A stretch of 5,149 bases of DNA from Thermococcales archaeon 44_46 (lineage in GTDB: Archaea > Methanobacteriota_B > Thermococci > Thermococcales > Thermococcaceae). Position 1 is the stretch's first letter. Every line of letters begins with the position of its first letter. Shown one piece after another: positions 1-4,790 of this stretch. The translations under genes were made by a program, and so were the position numbers. The stretch spans positions 1 to 5,149 of the forward strand of contig LGET01000121.1 of the NCBI GenBank assembly GCA_001507935.1, read 5' to 3'. The notes under the pieces are model-generated. The model had not been told where the DNA came from and did not search any database. It saw only the letters and a list, made by a program, of their open reading frames with translations.

Positions 1-627
1 TGGCTTGTGTTTCCCGAGAGCATTAGAGAGATTGCAAACGAGGAGTTTAGGGAGTTCTTCAAGATTGCTGTGGAAAAGGGTTATGAAGATATTGCCTTTA
101 GTCTTTACGAGCGTTTGGACAGAAGGTCTCTTTTCCCCGAACTTTTGGGCGCAACGAGTCACTACCTAAGAAACTACATCAGAGAGAGCCTAAAGAATTC
201 AAAGATTGGAGATGAGATGCTTGCCTTTGCAATAAAGAAACTTGTGGACAGCAAAGATGGAATCGGGAGCGGGCTTCATGCAATAGAGCACAACATGATT
301 AAAATAGCCCCAATTTTCACATACGTGGACAGCAGGGAGCTCGGCGGTTACAGCTACGAAAGCTTTCCAAATCCCCCCTTTGTGGGCAAGCCCATAGTGT
401 TCATCTACGATGGAAACGAAGGCGGCTTCGGACTGGCAGAGATTCTCTATGACAACGCCGAGAAGCTCATGGAGAAGAGCCTTGAACAGATGAAGAAGTG
501 TAAGTGCGAAGACGGCTGTCCTTTGTGTGTCTACTCACCAAAGTGCGGCACTTTCAACGAGTTCCTCGACAAATGGCAGGCAATAAAGATTTGGGAAAAA
601 CTCCTCAGCGGAGATAGTACTGAATAA
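1..627 (+). CDS. DEAD/DEAH-box helicase, C-terminal part with DUF1998 zinc-binding domain (5' end outside window)
   Basis: This is the last 208 codons of a larger gene; the frame is open through base 1. The visible part matches the C-terminal DUF1998 domain of superfamily 2 helicases of the Hrq1/MrfA/SftH type. Supporting motifs are GLHAIEH (271-291), an IFIYDGNEGGFGLAE stretch (about 391-438) and a cysteine cluster with Cys codons at 499, 505, 517, 526 and 544. The last four give C-x3-C-x2-C-x5-C and end in the KCG signature, and probably bind zinc. The ATPase core lies upstream and cannot be seen. Known family members translocate 3'-5' on DNA, and the bacterial and yeast ones act in DNA damage repair (MrfA in mitomycin lesion repair, Hrq1 in crosslink repair). 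A repair role here is inferred from the family. The GTG at 7 lies inside the domain and is not taken as the start. The last 23 bases overlap the convergent gene on the other strand. Family assignment is firm; the exact subfamily is less so. Confidence 0.88.
   Translation, partial: WLVFPESIREIANEEFREFFKIAVEKGYEDIAFSLYERLDRRSLFPELLGATSHYLRNYIRESLKNSKIGDEMLAFAIKKLVDSKDGIGSGLHAIEHNMIKIAPIFTYVDSRELGGYSYESFPNPPFVGKPIVFIYDGNEGGFGLAEILYDNAEKLMEKSLEQMKKCKCEDGCPLCVYSPKCGTFNEFLDKWQAIKIWEKLLSGDSTE
596..600 (-). terminator. Candidate T-run terminator of the minus-strand operon
   Basis: Read on the minus strand, a run of five T begins five bases past the TGA of the last gene of the leftward operon. Euryarchaeal RNA polymerase terminates at short T-runs without a hairpin, so this is a plausible 3' end. 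The run is short and lies in the antisense of the helicase 3' end. Confidence 0.3.
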
Positions 628-1000
628 GCTTTCTCAGTTCCAAATTTCGCTCAATCTTTTTTCCTAAAAAGCGCTTTAACTGGGAGTTTTCTGCGAGAAG
701 GGCGTTGAGCTCGATTGCTAAGAGCTTGTTGTCTTCGCTGACCCCATAGGCTTTGTACCTCAGCGGCGCCCACTCCTTTTCCAGCTTTGCTACTTTTTTC
801 TCAAGTTCCCTAACTTCGTTTTCAAGAACCTCTACATTGCCTTTTGGCTCTCTGAAGCTTTTGGAAATGATTATCTCAAGAACTCTTTTCTCATCCACAG
901 CATAGCGCTCGCTGAGCCTGTTTATTTCTTCTACAAGCTTATCCGGGAGCTCAACTTCAATTTTTCCGAGGCCTTTTTTAGGCCTTATTATCAATTTCAC
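605..1000 (-). CDS. Hypothetical protein: ribbon-helix-helix-like N-terminus followed by coiled coil (131 aa)
   Basis: I recognise no named family. Residues about 12-51 have the layout of a ribbon-helix-helix DNA-binding fold: a short strand (KIEVELPD), an amphipathic helix (KLVEEINRLSERY), a turn, then a second helix (EKRVLEIIISKSF). Residues about 57-78 and 88-125 are rich in Glu/Lys with Leu/Ile at heptad-like spacing and are probably coiled coils, broken around a WAPLRYKAYGV segment (77-87). The GTG start at 998-1000 is chosen because a strong Shine-Dalgarno (GGAGGAGAG) sits five bases upstream. The gene begins inside the 3' end of the upstream coiled-coil gene (23-bp overlap), so the two are probably translationally coupled. 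Its own 3' end overlaps the convergent helicase gene by 23 bp. It is the last gene of the glycosylase operon. The DNA-binding role is inferred from layout only. An oligomeric scaffold without DNA binding is the main alternative. Confidence 0.8.
   Translation of the reverse strand: MKLIIRPKKGLGKIEVELPDKLVEEINRLSERYAVDEKRVLEIIISKSFREPKGNVEVLENEVRELEKKVAKLEKEWAPLRYKAYGVSEDNKLLAIELNALLAENSQLKRFLGKKIERNLELRKLIQYYLR
657..662 (+). terminator. Candidate T-run terminator of the helicase gene
   Basis: A run of six T on the plus strand lies 30 bases past the helicase stop codon, inside the antisense of the convergent gene. Its position suits T-run termination of the rightward transcript. Being inside a coding region on the other strand, the run could also be chance. 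Confidence 0.3.
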
Positions 1001-1301
1001 GCCTTCTCTCCTCCAGCTCTTTTTTAAGCTCTTCGTTTTCCCTTCTCAGCTTTTCCCTAACGCTTGTCATCAGCTCTTTATCCCTCAAAGCCTTTTCATA
1101 GAAAGCCCTGAGGTCTTCCAACTCATCTTCGATTTCCCTCAGCTTTTCTTCAAGCCTCGCCTTTTTCTCGATGAGAAACGCCTCCCTCTCAGCCTGCAGA
1201 GTTTTCTCGACTTTGGAAAGGTTTTTTTCTATAAGCTCCAGGAGATCTAGTTTTTTCAGCTCTTTAAACTTTTTTCCTTCCACCTTTATTTCTACTGGCA
1301 T
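978..1301 (-). CDS. Hypothetical coiled-coil protein (107 aa)
   Basis: No named family recognised. After a short N-terminal stretch with Pro and alternating hydrophobic residues (MPVEIKVEGKKF), residues about 18-103 are almost entirely Glu, Lys, Arg and Leu with hydrophobic residues at heptad-like spacing. This indicates one long helix that would form a coiled coil. There is no signal peptide, membrane segment, cysteine or catalytic motif. The ATG at 1299-1301 is the only possible start in this frame, since an in-frame TGA lies two codons upstream. A Shine-Dalgarno-like GAGATGATG is spaced four bases from it. The gene starts 38 bp inside the 3' end of the glycosylase gene and ends 23 bp inside the next gene. 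Having a second coiled-coil protein directly downstream suggests that the two may assemble together; this is inference. Composition this regular makes homology from sequence alone unreliable. Confidence 0.78.
   Translation of the reverse strand: MPVEIKVEGKKFKELKKLDLLELIEKNLSKVEKTLQAEREAFLIEKKARLEEKLREIEDELEDLRAFYEKALRDKELMTSVREKLRRENEELKKELEERRREIDNKA
1006..1014 (-). promoter_or_regulatory. Ribosome binding site that fixes the GTG start of the 131-aa gene
   Basis: Minus strand GGAGGAGAG, five bases before the GTG at 1000, within the coding end of the upstream gene. It pairs well with the archaeal 16S 3' end and supports GTG over the later TTG two codons in. Confidence 0.7.
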
Positions 1302-2124
1302 TTTTCATCATCTCGGTCTTTCTGTCATAACAGAGAATATAAAACGCGAGCAGGGACTTCCATTTTCCATACGGCTCGATGATTTCCCTGACGTCTTTCT
1401 CCTTTACCTCTTTGGGATTCAGGTTAAATATCTTTGCTATTCCCCTTCTCAGTCCCAAATCTCCAGCGGGATACGTGTTTTTCCCGAGACCATAGGCCAA
1501 GAAAAGCTCGGCACTCCATTTCCCGATACCCCTGAATTTCGTGAGGTATTTTATGGCTTCTTCCTCACTTAGCTCCTCAAGGTCTAACCGCAAATTCCCC
1601 TTGACGTGTTCTTCCGTGAGAGATTTTATGTAAGCCCCTCTATAGCCGAGCTTGGTCTCTTTGAGCTCTTCGTCACTTAAGTTTAAGATGTCCTCGGGCT
1701 TTGGGAATACGTAGAGGTCTTCGATCTTCTTCCCCGCGAGCTTCACGAGGCTGTTAATTGTTCTCATGGCAAATTCAAAACTCACCTGCTGCTGGGCTAT
1801 TACCTCTACGAGGGCTTGATATTTGCTCGGCGCCCTCGGGATAGTTAACCCATAAAACTCCTCAATTAAGAACGAAAATTTTGAGTCTCCTATCTCTGAG
1901 TAAAACTTCTCGAGGTCAGTGTCCAGGCCTAGAACGAATTCAAGCTTCTTTTTGGCACCTTTTCGTTCTTTTTCTGAGAAATGCTCCGGAAAATAGAAGT
2001 TCTCTCCGTCAAAACCCACTATACCATTATCTAATGCCTGTTTGAATATTCCGTTTTCGAACTTCCAGGTACCGTTTTTTATCATCTCGTGGGCTACCTT
2101 CTTGAGGTCGATCACTTTAACCAT
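1264..2124 (-). CDS. DNA glycosylase of the HhH-GPD superfamily, AlkA-like (DNA-3-methyladenine glycosylase II type)
   Basis: This cytosolic base-excision repair enzyme should cleave the N-glycosidic bond of damaged, probably alkylated, bases. The 286-aa length fits AlkA proteins (about 280-300). An N-terminal domain (about 1-100) precedes the helical core. Core landmarks are IAQQQVSFEFAM (109-120), aligned with the AlkA QQ-V-S segment; the helix-hairpin-helix FRGIGKWSAELFLAYGLG (197-214); and PAGDLGLRRG (219-228), where Asp222 matches catalytic Asp238 of E. coli AlkA. Trp203 sits where AlkA has Trp218 and where bifunctional OGG1-type enzymes have their lyase lysine. This predicts a monofunctional glycosylase without lyase chemistry. 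The ATG at 2122-2124 overlaps the end of the upstream gene by 13 bp, has only a weak Shine-Dalgarno, and probably depends on translational coupling; a GTG at codon 4 is a less likely start. A basic tail (NKGGRKKV) ends inside the next gene. Hypoxanthine or other substrates cannot be excluded. Confidence 0.9.
   Translation of the reverse strand: MVKVIDLKKVAHEMIKNGTWKFENGIFKQALDNGIVGFDGENFYFPEHFSEKERKGAKKKLEFVLGLDTDLEKFYSEIGDSKFSFLIEEFYGLTIPRAPSKYQALVEVIAQQQVSFEFAMRTINSLVKLAGKKIEDLYVFPKPEDILNLSDEELKETKLGYRGAYIKSLTEEHVKGNLRLDLEELSEEEAIKYLTKFRGIGKWSAELFLAYGLGKNTYPAGDLGLRRGIAKIFNLNPKEVKEKDVREIIEPYGKWKSLLAFYILCYDRKTEMMKNASRNKGGRKKV
1306..1314 (-). promoter_or_regulatory. Ribosome binding site of the 107-aa coiled-coil gene
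   Basis: Minus strand GAGATGATG, four bases before the ATG at 1301, inside the coding end of the glycosylase gene. It differs by one base from the GAGGTGATG expected for a good archaeal Shine-Dalgarno. Confidence 0.5.
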
Positions 2125-2399
2125 CTGTCCAGCTTAACAGGGTTTTCCTTTATATCTTTTAGCGTTGAGACATAGAGCCTCTTCCCATCTGAGGAGCGGT
2201 GGATTTCAAGTTCTCCTACCTCTTCCAGAAAACGCATGATTTCCTTAACGTCTTTCTCCCTTATTCCAAAGTTTTCTCTTAAGAAATCCCAGTAAGGCTC
2301 AGCATTGGAGTATTTGGCCACCTGTCTAATTAAACTCCACGCGGCCTTGATTTTTTCATTCCCCTTAGACAGCTTGAACTTCTTTATCTCTTCCTTCAT
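2112..2399 (-). CDS. Small hypothetical protein, winged-helix-like (95 aa), first gene of the glycosylase operon
   Basis: I do not recognise a named family. The sequence starts with a basic helix (KEEIKKFKLSK), followed by a helix with Trp and Ala (AAWSLIRQVAKYS). Then comes IREKDVKEIMRFLEEVGELEIHRS and a Gly-Lys turn leading to RLYVSTL. Helix, turn, helix, then two strands around a short hairpin is the layout of a winged-helix DNA-binding domain. No metal-binding cysteines, membrane segments or enzyme motifs are visible. The ATG at 2397-2399 is the only in-frame ATG or GTG after the upstream stop. A GGGAGAG lies only one base before it, too close for a normal Shine-Dalgarno, so initiation may be on a very short leader. 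The 3' end overlaps the glycosylase start by 13 bp. As promoter-proximal gene it could regulate the operon or assist the glycosylase on DNA; both are inference. Confidence 0.78.
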   Translation of the reverse strand: MKEEIKKFKLSKGNEKIKAAWSLIRQVAKYSNAEPYWDFLRENFGIREKDVKEIMRFLEEVGELEIHRSSDGKRLYVSTLKDIKENPVKLDRWLK

Positions 2400-2427
2400 G
2401 CTCTCCCATAGGATTTTTGGGTTCCAT

Positions 2428-2443
2428 TCTTATTAACTTTTCT
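2428..2443 (-). promoter_or_regulatory. Candidate core promoter (BRE-TATA) of the glycosylase operon
   Basis: Minus strand reads AGAAAAGTTAATAAGA: a purine-rich BRE-like AGAAAA followed by the A/T box GTTAATAA. A start site about 25 bases downstream of the box would fall near 2407 and leave a leader of roughly eight bases before the ATG at 2399. That fits the lack of a well-spaced Shine-Dalgarno there. The element mirrors the plus-strand promoter at 2446-2461. Confidence 0.5.
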
Positions 2444-2445
2444 TG

Positions 2446-2461
2446 AGAAAACTTAATTAAG
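2446..2461 (+). promoter_or_regulatory. Candidate core promoter (BRE-TATA) of the nfeD-stomatin operon
   Basis: Plus strand AGAAAACTTAATTAAG: BRE-like AGAAAA next to the A/T box TTAATTAA. A start site about 25 bases downstream (near 2482) gives a short leader that still contains the Shine-Dalgarno before the ATG at 2494. The A/T box is the core of a perfect 14-bp palindrome at 2450-2463 (AACTTAATTAAGTT). Position and composition suit a Thermococcales promoter; no transcript data are available. Confidence 0.5.
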
Positions 2462-2481
2462 TTGGAGAACAATATCTACAC

Positions 2482-2490
2482 AAGGTGGTG
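2482..2490 (+). promoter_or_regulatory. Ribosome binding site that decides the nfeD start
   Basis: AAGGTGGTG lies three bases before the ATG at 2494. It resembles the Thermococcales GGTGATG motif. Because the motif itself contains the two upstream in-frame GTG codons (2485 and 2488), those are better read as ribosome binding site than as start codons. Confidence 0.6.
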
Positions 2491-2493
2491 GTT

Positions 2494-3849
2494 ATGAGAA
2501 AAATCATTTTTATCTCTCTGCTTCTGCTCATATTCTTGGGCCCAGCGCTAGCTGAAGCAAAAACCGTTTACGTTGCTCAAATAAAAGGTGAGATAACTCC
2601 CTACACATACGATCAGTTCGACAGGTACATAAGCGAGGCTGAGAAGGCAAATGCGAATGCCATAATAATTCTTCTTGACACTCCCGGTGGTAGAGCGGAT
2701 GCGATGCAAAACATAATCGAGAGAATAAAATCTGCTGATGTTCCTGTTATAACCTACGTTTATCCACCTGGAGCTATGGCGGCCTCCGCTGGAACATATA
2801 TTGCCCTGGGTTCACATTTAATAGCCATGGCACCCGGAACAAGCATCGGTGCGTGCAGACCTATTTTAGGCTATTCCCAAAATGGAAGCATTATAGAGGC
2901 TCCTCCAAAGGTCGTTAACTTTTACATCTCCTACATAAAGAGCCTTGCAAAGGCCAGTGGAAGAAATGAAACAATAGCAGAAAAGTTCATAACGGAGGAT
3001 TTGGCCATAGATCCCGAAGAAGCCCTAAAGTATGGAGTTATTGAGGTTATTGCAAACGATGTAAATGAGCTCTTGGAAAAAGCAGATGGTATGAAAACCA
3101 AGGTCCCCGTAAGGGGCGAGTACGTTACTTTAGATCTTAAAGGGGCTGAAGTTAGATATCTAGAACCGAGTTTAAAGGATAGGGTGATAACATACATCAC
3201 CGACCCAGCAGTTGCCTACGTTCTCTTAACACTCGGCATATGGGCTCTTGTTTTGGGATTCTTGAGTCCGGGGTGGCACGTTCCAGAAACGGCTGGAGCA
3301 ATAATGATTGTCCTTGCCATAATAGGCCTCGGGTACTTCGGCTACAGGAGTGCGGGTTTGCTGCTGATAATCCTTGCGGTGATATTCTTTATAGCAGAAG
3401 CCCTAACGCCTACTTTCGGTCTCTTTACAGTTGCTGGCTTTATAACGTTTGTTTTGGGCAGCATAATGCTCTTCAGTGGGGGTGGGGGAGTGGACTATCT
3501 TGTTTCAAGGGAAGTTTATTCCCAGATTAGATTGATAATAATAACAATAGGTGTACTGCTGGCGCTGTTCTTTGCATTCGGAATGGCAGCTGTGATAAAG
3601 GCTCATAGAAGGAAGGCACAAACCGGAAAGGAAGAGATGATAGGTCTCTCGGGTGAAGTTGTGGAACCTTTAGCCCCGGAGGGGATGGTAAGAGTCAGAG
3701 GAGAGCTTTGGAGGGCAAGAAGCCGGGATGGTGAACTAATACATATCGGCGAGAAGGTTAAGGTTGTTGAAATGGATGGACTCAAACTTATCGTGGTTAG
3801 GGAAAAAGAGAAAAAGGATGAAAGGGAAAATACTGATGAGGTGAAGTAG
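2494..3849 (+). CDS. nfeD: NfeD-family membrane-bound serine protease (stomatin-specific, PH1510-like)
   Basis: From the ATG at 2494 the protein has 451 residues, close to P. horikoshii PH1510. An N-terminal signal sequence or anchor (about 4-20, ending ALA before EAK) leads to a ClpP-like protease domain (about 24-200) containing LDTPGGR (61-67), [12 protein letters not shown] with Ser98, and GTSIGA (115-120). Ser98 and Lys139 are 41 residues apart, as are catalytic Ser97 and Lys138 of PH1510, so the protease should be active. Five hydrophobic membrane segments follow (about 237-258, 268-284, 285-303, 306-327, 345-368). The end (about 377-435) is the small beta-rich NfeD C-terminal OB-fold domain, followed by a charged tail. 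The protease domain is predicted to be extracytoplasmic and to cleave the C-terminal hydrophobic segment of stomatin, which is encoded next, one base after this stop. The pair is a single transcription unit. In-frame GTG codons at 2485 and 2488 would add three residues but fall inside the Shine-Dalgarno. Confidence 0.95.
   Translation: MRKIIFISLLLLIFLGPALAEAKTVYVAQIKGEITPYTYDQFDRYISEAEKANANAIIILLDTPGGRADAMQNIIERIKSADVPVITYVYPPGAMAASAGTYIALGSHLIAMAPGTSIGACRPILGYSQNGSIIEAPPKVVNFYISYIKSLAKASGRNETIAEKFITEDLAIDPEEALKYGVIEVIANDVNELLEKADGMKTKVPVRGEYVTLDLKGAEVRYLEPSLKDRVITYITDPAVAYVLLTLGIWALVLGFLSPGWHVPETAGAIMIVLAIIGLGYFGYRSAGLLLIILAVIFFIAEALTPTFGLFTVAGFITFVLGSIMLFSGGGGVDYLVSREVYSQIRLIIITIGVLLALFFAFGMAAVIKAHRRKAQTGKEEMIGLSGEVVEPLAPEGMVRVRGELWRARSRDGELIHIGEKVKVVEMDGLKLIVVREKEKKDERENTDEVK
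3838..3844 (+). promoter_or_regulatory. Ribosome binding site of the stomatin gene
   Basis: GAGGTGA, six bases before the ATG at 3851, overlaps the last codons of nfeD. A near-perfect Shine-Dalgarno at the operon junction predicts strong and coupled translation of stomatin. Confidence 0.8.
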
Positions 3850-3850
3850 A

Positions 3851-4648
3851 ATGGCCTTTGAGTGGATTGTGTATGTTGTTATTTTAGTTTTTATTTTGGT
3901 GTTTTTGTCCTCAGCTATAAAGATAGTAAAGGAATACGAAAGAGCAGTAATCTTCAGGCTTGGTAGGGTTGTTGGAGCAAGGGGCCCCGGATTGTTCTTC
4001 ATAATCCCAATATTCGAAAAAGCCGTGATAGTTGATTTAAGAACTCAAGTTTTGGATGTTCCAGTTCAAGAAACAATAACAAAGGACAACGTTCCGGTAA
4101 GGGTTAACGCAGTGGTTTACTTTAGAGTTGTTGACCCGGTAAAGGCTGTTACTCAGGTTAAGAACTTCATAATGGCAACGTCCCAAATTTCCCAGACGAC
4201 CCTGAGAAGTGTAATTGGCCAGGCACATCTGGACGAGCTCCTCAGCGAGAGAGAAAAGCTCAACAGAGAACTGCAGAGGATAATCGACGAAGCAACAGAC
4301 CCATGGGGAATAAAAGTTACAGCAGTGGAGATAAAAGATGTCGAGCTTCCAGCGGGAATGCAAAGAGCTATGGCAAGACAAGCAGAGGCAGAGAGAGAAA
4401 GGAGAGCAAGGATTACACTTGCTGAGGCAGAAAGACAGGCTGCCGAGAAGCTTAGAGAAGCTGCAGAGATTATCTCTGAGCATCCAATGGCGCTCCAGCT
4501 TAGAACCCTGCAAACAATAAGTGACGTAGCAAGCGATAAGAGCAACGTTATAGTACTAACACTCCCGATGGAAATGTTGAAGCTGTTCAGGAGCCTTTCT
4601 GATACTGCTGAAGTCGCAAAGAAGAAATTAGAAGAGGAACAAGAGTAG
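3851..4648 (+). CDS. Prokaryotic stomatin, SPFH/band 7 domain membrane protein (PH1511-like)
   Basis: The 265-aa length matches P. horikoshii stomatin PH1511. One N-terminal membrane segment (about 5-22) anchors the protein. The SPFH/band 7 domain follows (about 25-170), with landmarks [12 protein letters not shown] (29-40), GPGLFFIIP (45-53), [11 protein letters not shown] (61-71), and [17 protein letters not shown] (77-93). A charged coiled coil rich in Ala, Glu and Arg (about 170-210) should drive oligomerisation, and a hydrophobic C-terminal segment, [16 protein letters not shown], lies at 231-246. In PH1511 the equivalent segment is the substrate of the PH1510 protease, and its near-identical presence here implies that the upstream NfeD cuts this protein. 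Stomatins organise membrane microdomains and regulate membrane proteins; the partner in archaea is not established. The start ATG lies one base after the nfeD stop with an excellent Shine-Dalgarno. T-rich DNA follows the stop, so the operon probably ends here. Confidence 0.96.
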   Translation: MAFEWIVYVVILVFILVFLSSAIKIVKEYERAVIFRLGRVVGARGPGLFFIIPIFEKAVIVDLRTQVLDVPVQETITKDNVPVRVNAVVYFRVVDPVKAVTQVKNFIMATSQISQTTLRSVIGQAHLDELLSEREKLNRELQRIIDEATDPWGIKVTAVEIKDVELPAGMQRAMARQAEAERERRARITLAEAERQAAEKLREAAEIISEHPMALQLRTLQTISDVASDKSNVIVLTLPMEMLKLFRSLSDTAEVAKKKLEEEQE

Positions 4649-4687
4649 ACCCTTTTTACTTTTTTAACCGTCCTTTAATTCTTTTTA
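4649..4687 (+). terminator. T-rich terminator after stomatin
   Basis: Directly after the stop codon come CCTTTTTACTTTTTTAACC and then a further T5 run at 4682-4686. Several T-runs without a stable hairpin are the usual intrinsic terminator of Thermococcales. They separate the nfeD-stomatin operon from minD. Confidence 0.7.
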
Positions 4688-4700
4688 AGGACAAATTGAG

Positions 4701-4732
4701 TTAAATATAAAAAGTTAGACATCAGTATATAG
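4701..4732 (+). promoter_or_regulatory. Candidate minD promoter region with two TATA-like boxes
   Basis: Two A/T boxes precede minD: TTAAATATAAAA (4701-4712) and GTATATAG (4725-4732). Start sites about 25 bases downstream of each would fall near 4732 and 4754, giving leaders of about 60 and 37 bases. Both keep the Shine-Dalgarno at 4779-4786. Which box is used cannot be told from sequence. The first has the better TATA match. Confidence 0.45.
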
Positions 4733-4747
4733 GTTAGATACATTAAT

Positions 4748-4760
4748 TACGAATTTCGTA
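4748..4760. promoter_or_regulatory. Operator-like palindrome in the minD leader
   Basis: TACGAA-T-TTCGTA is a perfect 6-bp inverted repeat around a single base. It is flanked by the near-direct repeats ACATTAATTA (4740-4749) and ACATTTAATTA (4760-4770), whose starts are 20 bases, or about two helical turns, apart. The position just downstream of the putative TATA boxes is typical for an archaeal repressor site. No regulator is identified, and a short palindrome in A/T-rich DNA can occur by chance. Confidence 0.35.
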
Positions 4761-4778
4761 CATTTAATTAAAAGACAC

Positions 4779-4786
4779 GGGGGGAT
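4779..4786 (+). promoter_or_regulatory. Ribosome binding site that fixes the TTG start of minD
   Basis: GGGGGGAT, four bases before the TTG at 4791, is the only Shine-Dalgarno-like sequence in the leader. No ATG or GTG occurs in frame between the upstream stop (4716-4718) and this TTG. Confidence 0.6.
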
Positions 4787-4790
4787 TAAA

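Noticed and set aside
7..9. GTG as the start of a 206-aa protein
   Set aside because: The frame is open to base 1, and the encoded DUF1998 region is normally the C-terminal part of a much longer helicase, so the real start lies outside the window.
1171..1572. Plus-strand open frame of 133 codons
   Set aside because: It runs antisense across the glycosylase and coiled-coil genes, has no family features, and is rich in Ser and Phe as expected from the reverse of Lys/Glu-rich coding sequence.
2485..2490. Two GTG codons as nfeD starts
   Set aside because: They form the GGTGGTG Shine-Dalgarno of the ATG at 2494, which gives a normal signal-sequence N-terminus.
2931..3200. Minus-strand open frame inside nfeD
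   Set aside because: Antisense shadow of a well-supported gene, with no promoter, Shine-Dalgarno or recognisable protein features.
3478..3491. G-rich tract within nfeD as a possible G-quadruplex or slippage site
   Set aside because: It encodes a short Gly loop after a membrane segment, has only two G-runs of length, and the reading frame continues normally into the conserved C-terminal domain.
3240..3530. Plus-strand open frame in another frame within nfeD
   Set aside because: It lies over the membrane segments of nfeD, gives a Cys/Ser/Gly-rich sequence with no family resemblance, and has no independent start signal.
4037..4545. Two overlapping minus-strand open frames opposite stomatin
   Set aside because: Both are low-complexity Ser/Leu/Ala/Cys-rich reversals of the Glu/Ala-rich stomatin coding sequence, without start signals.
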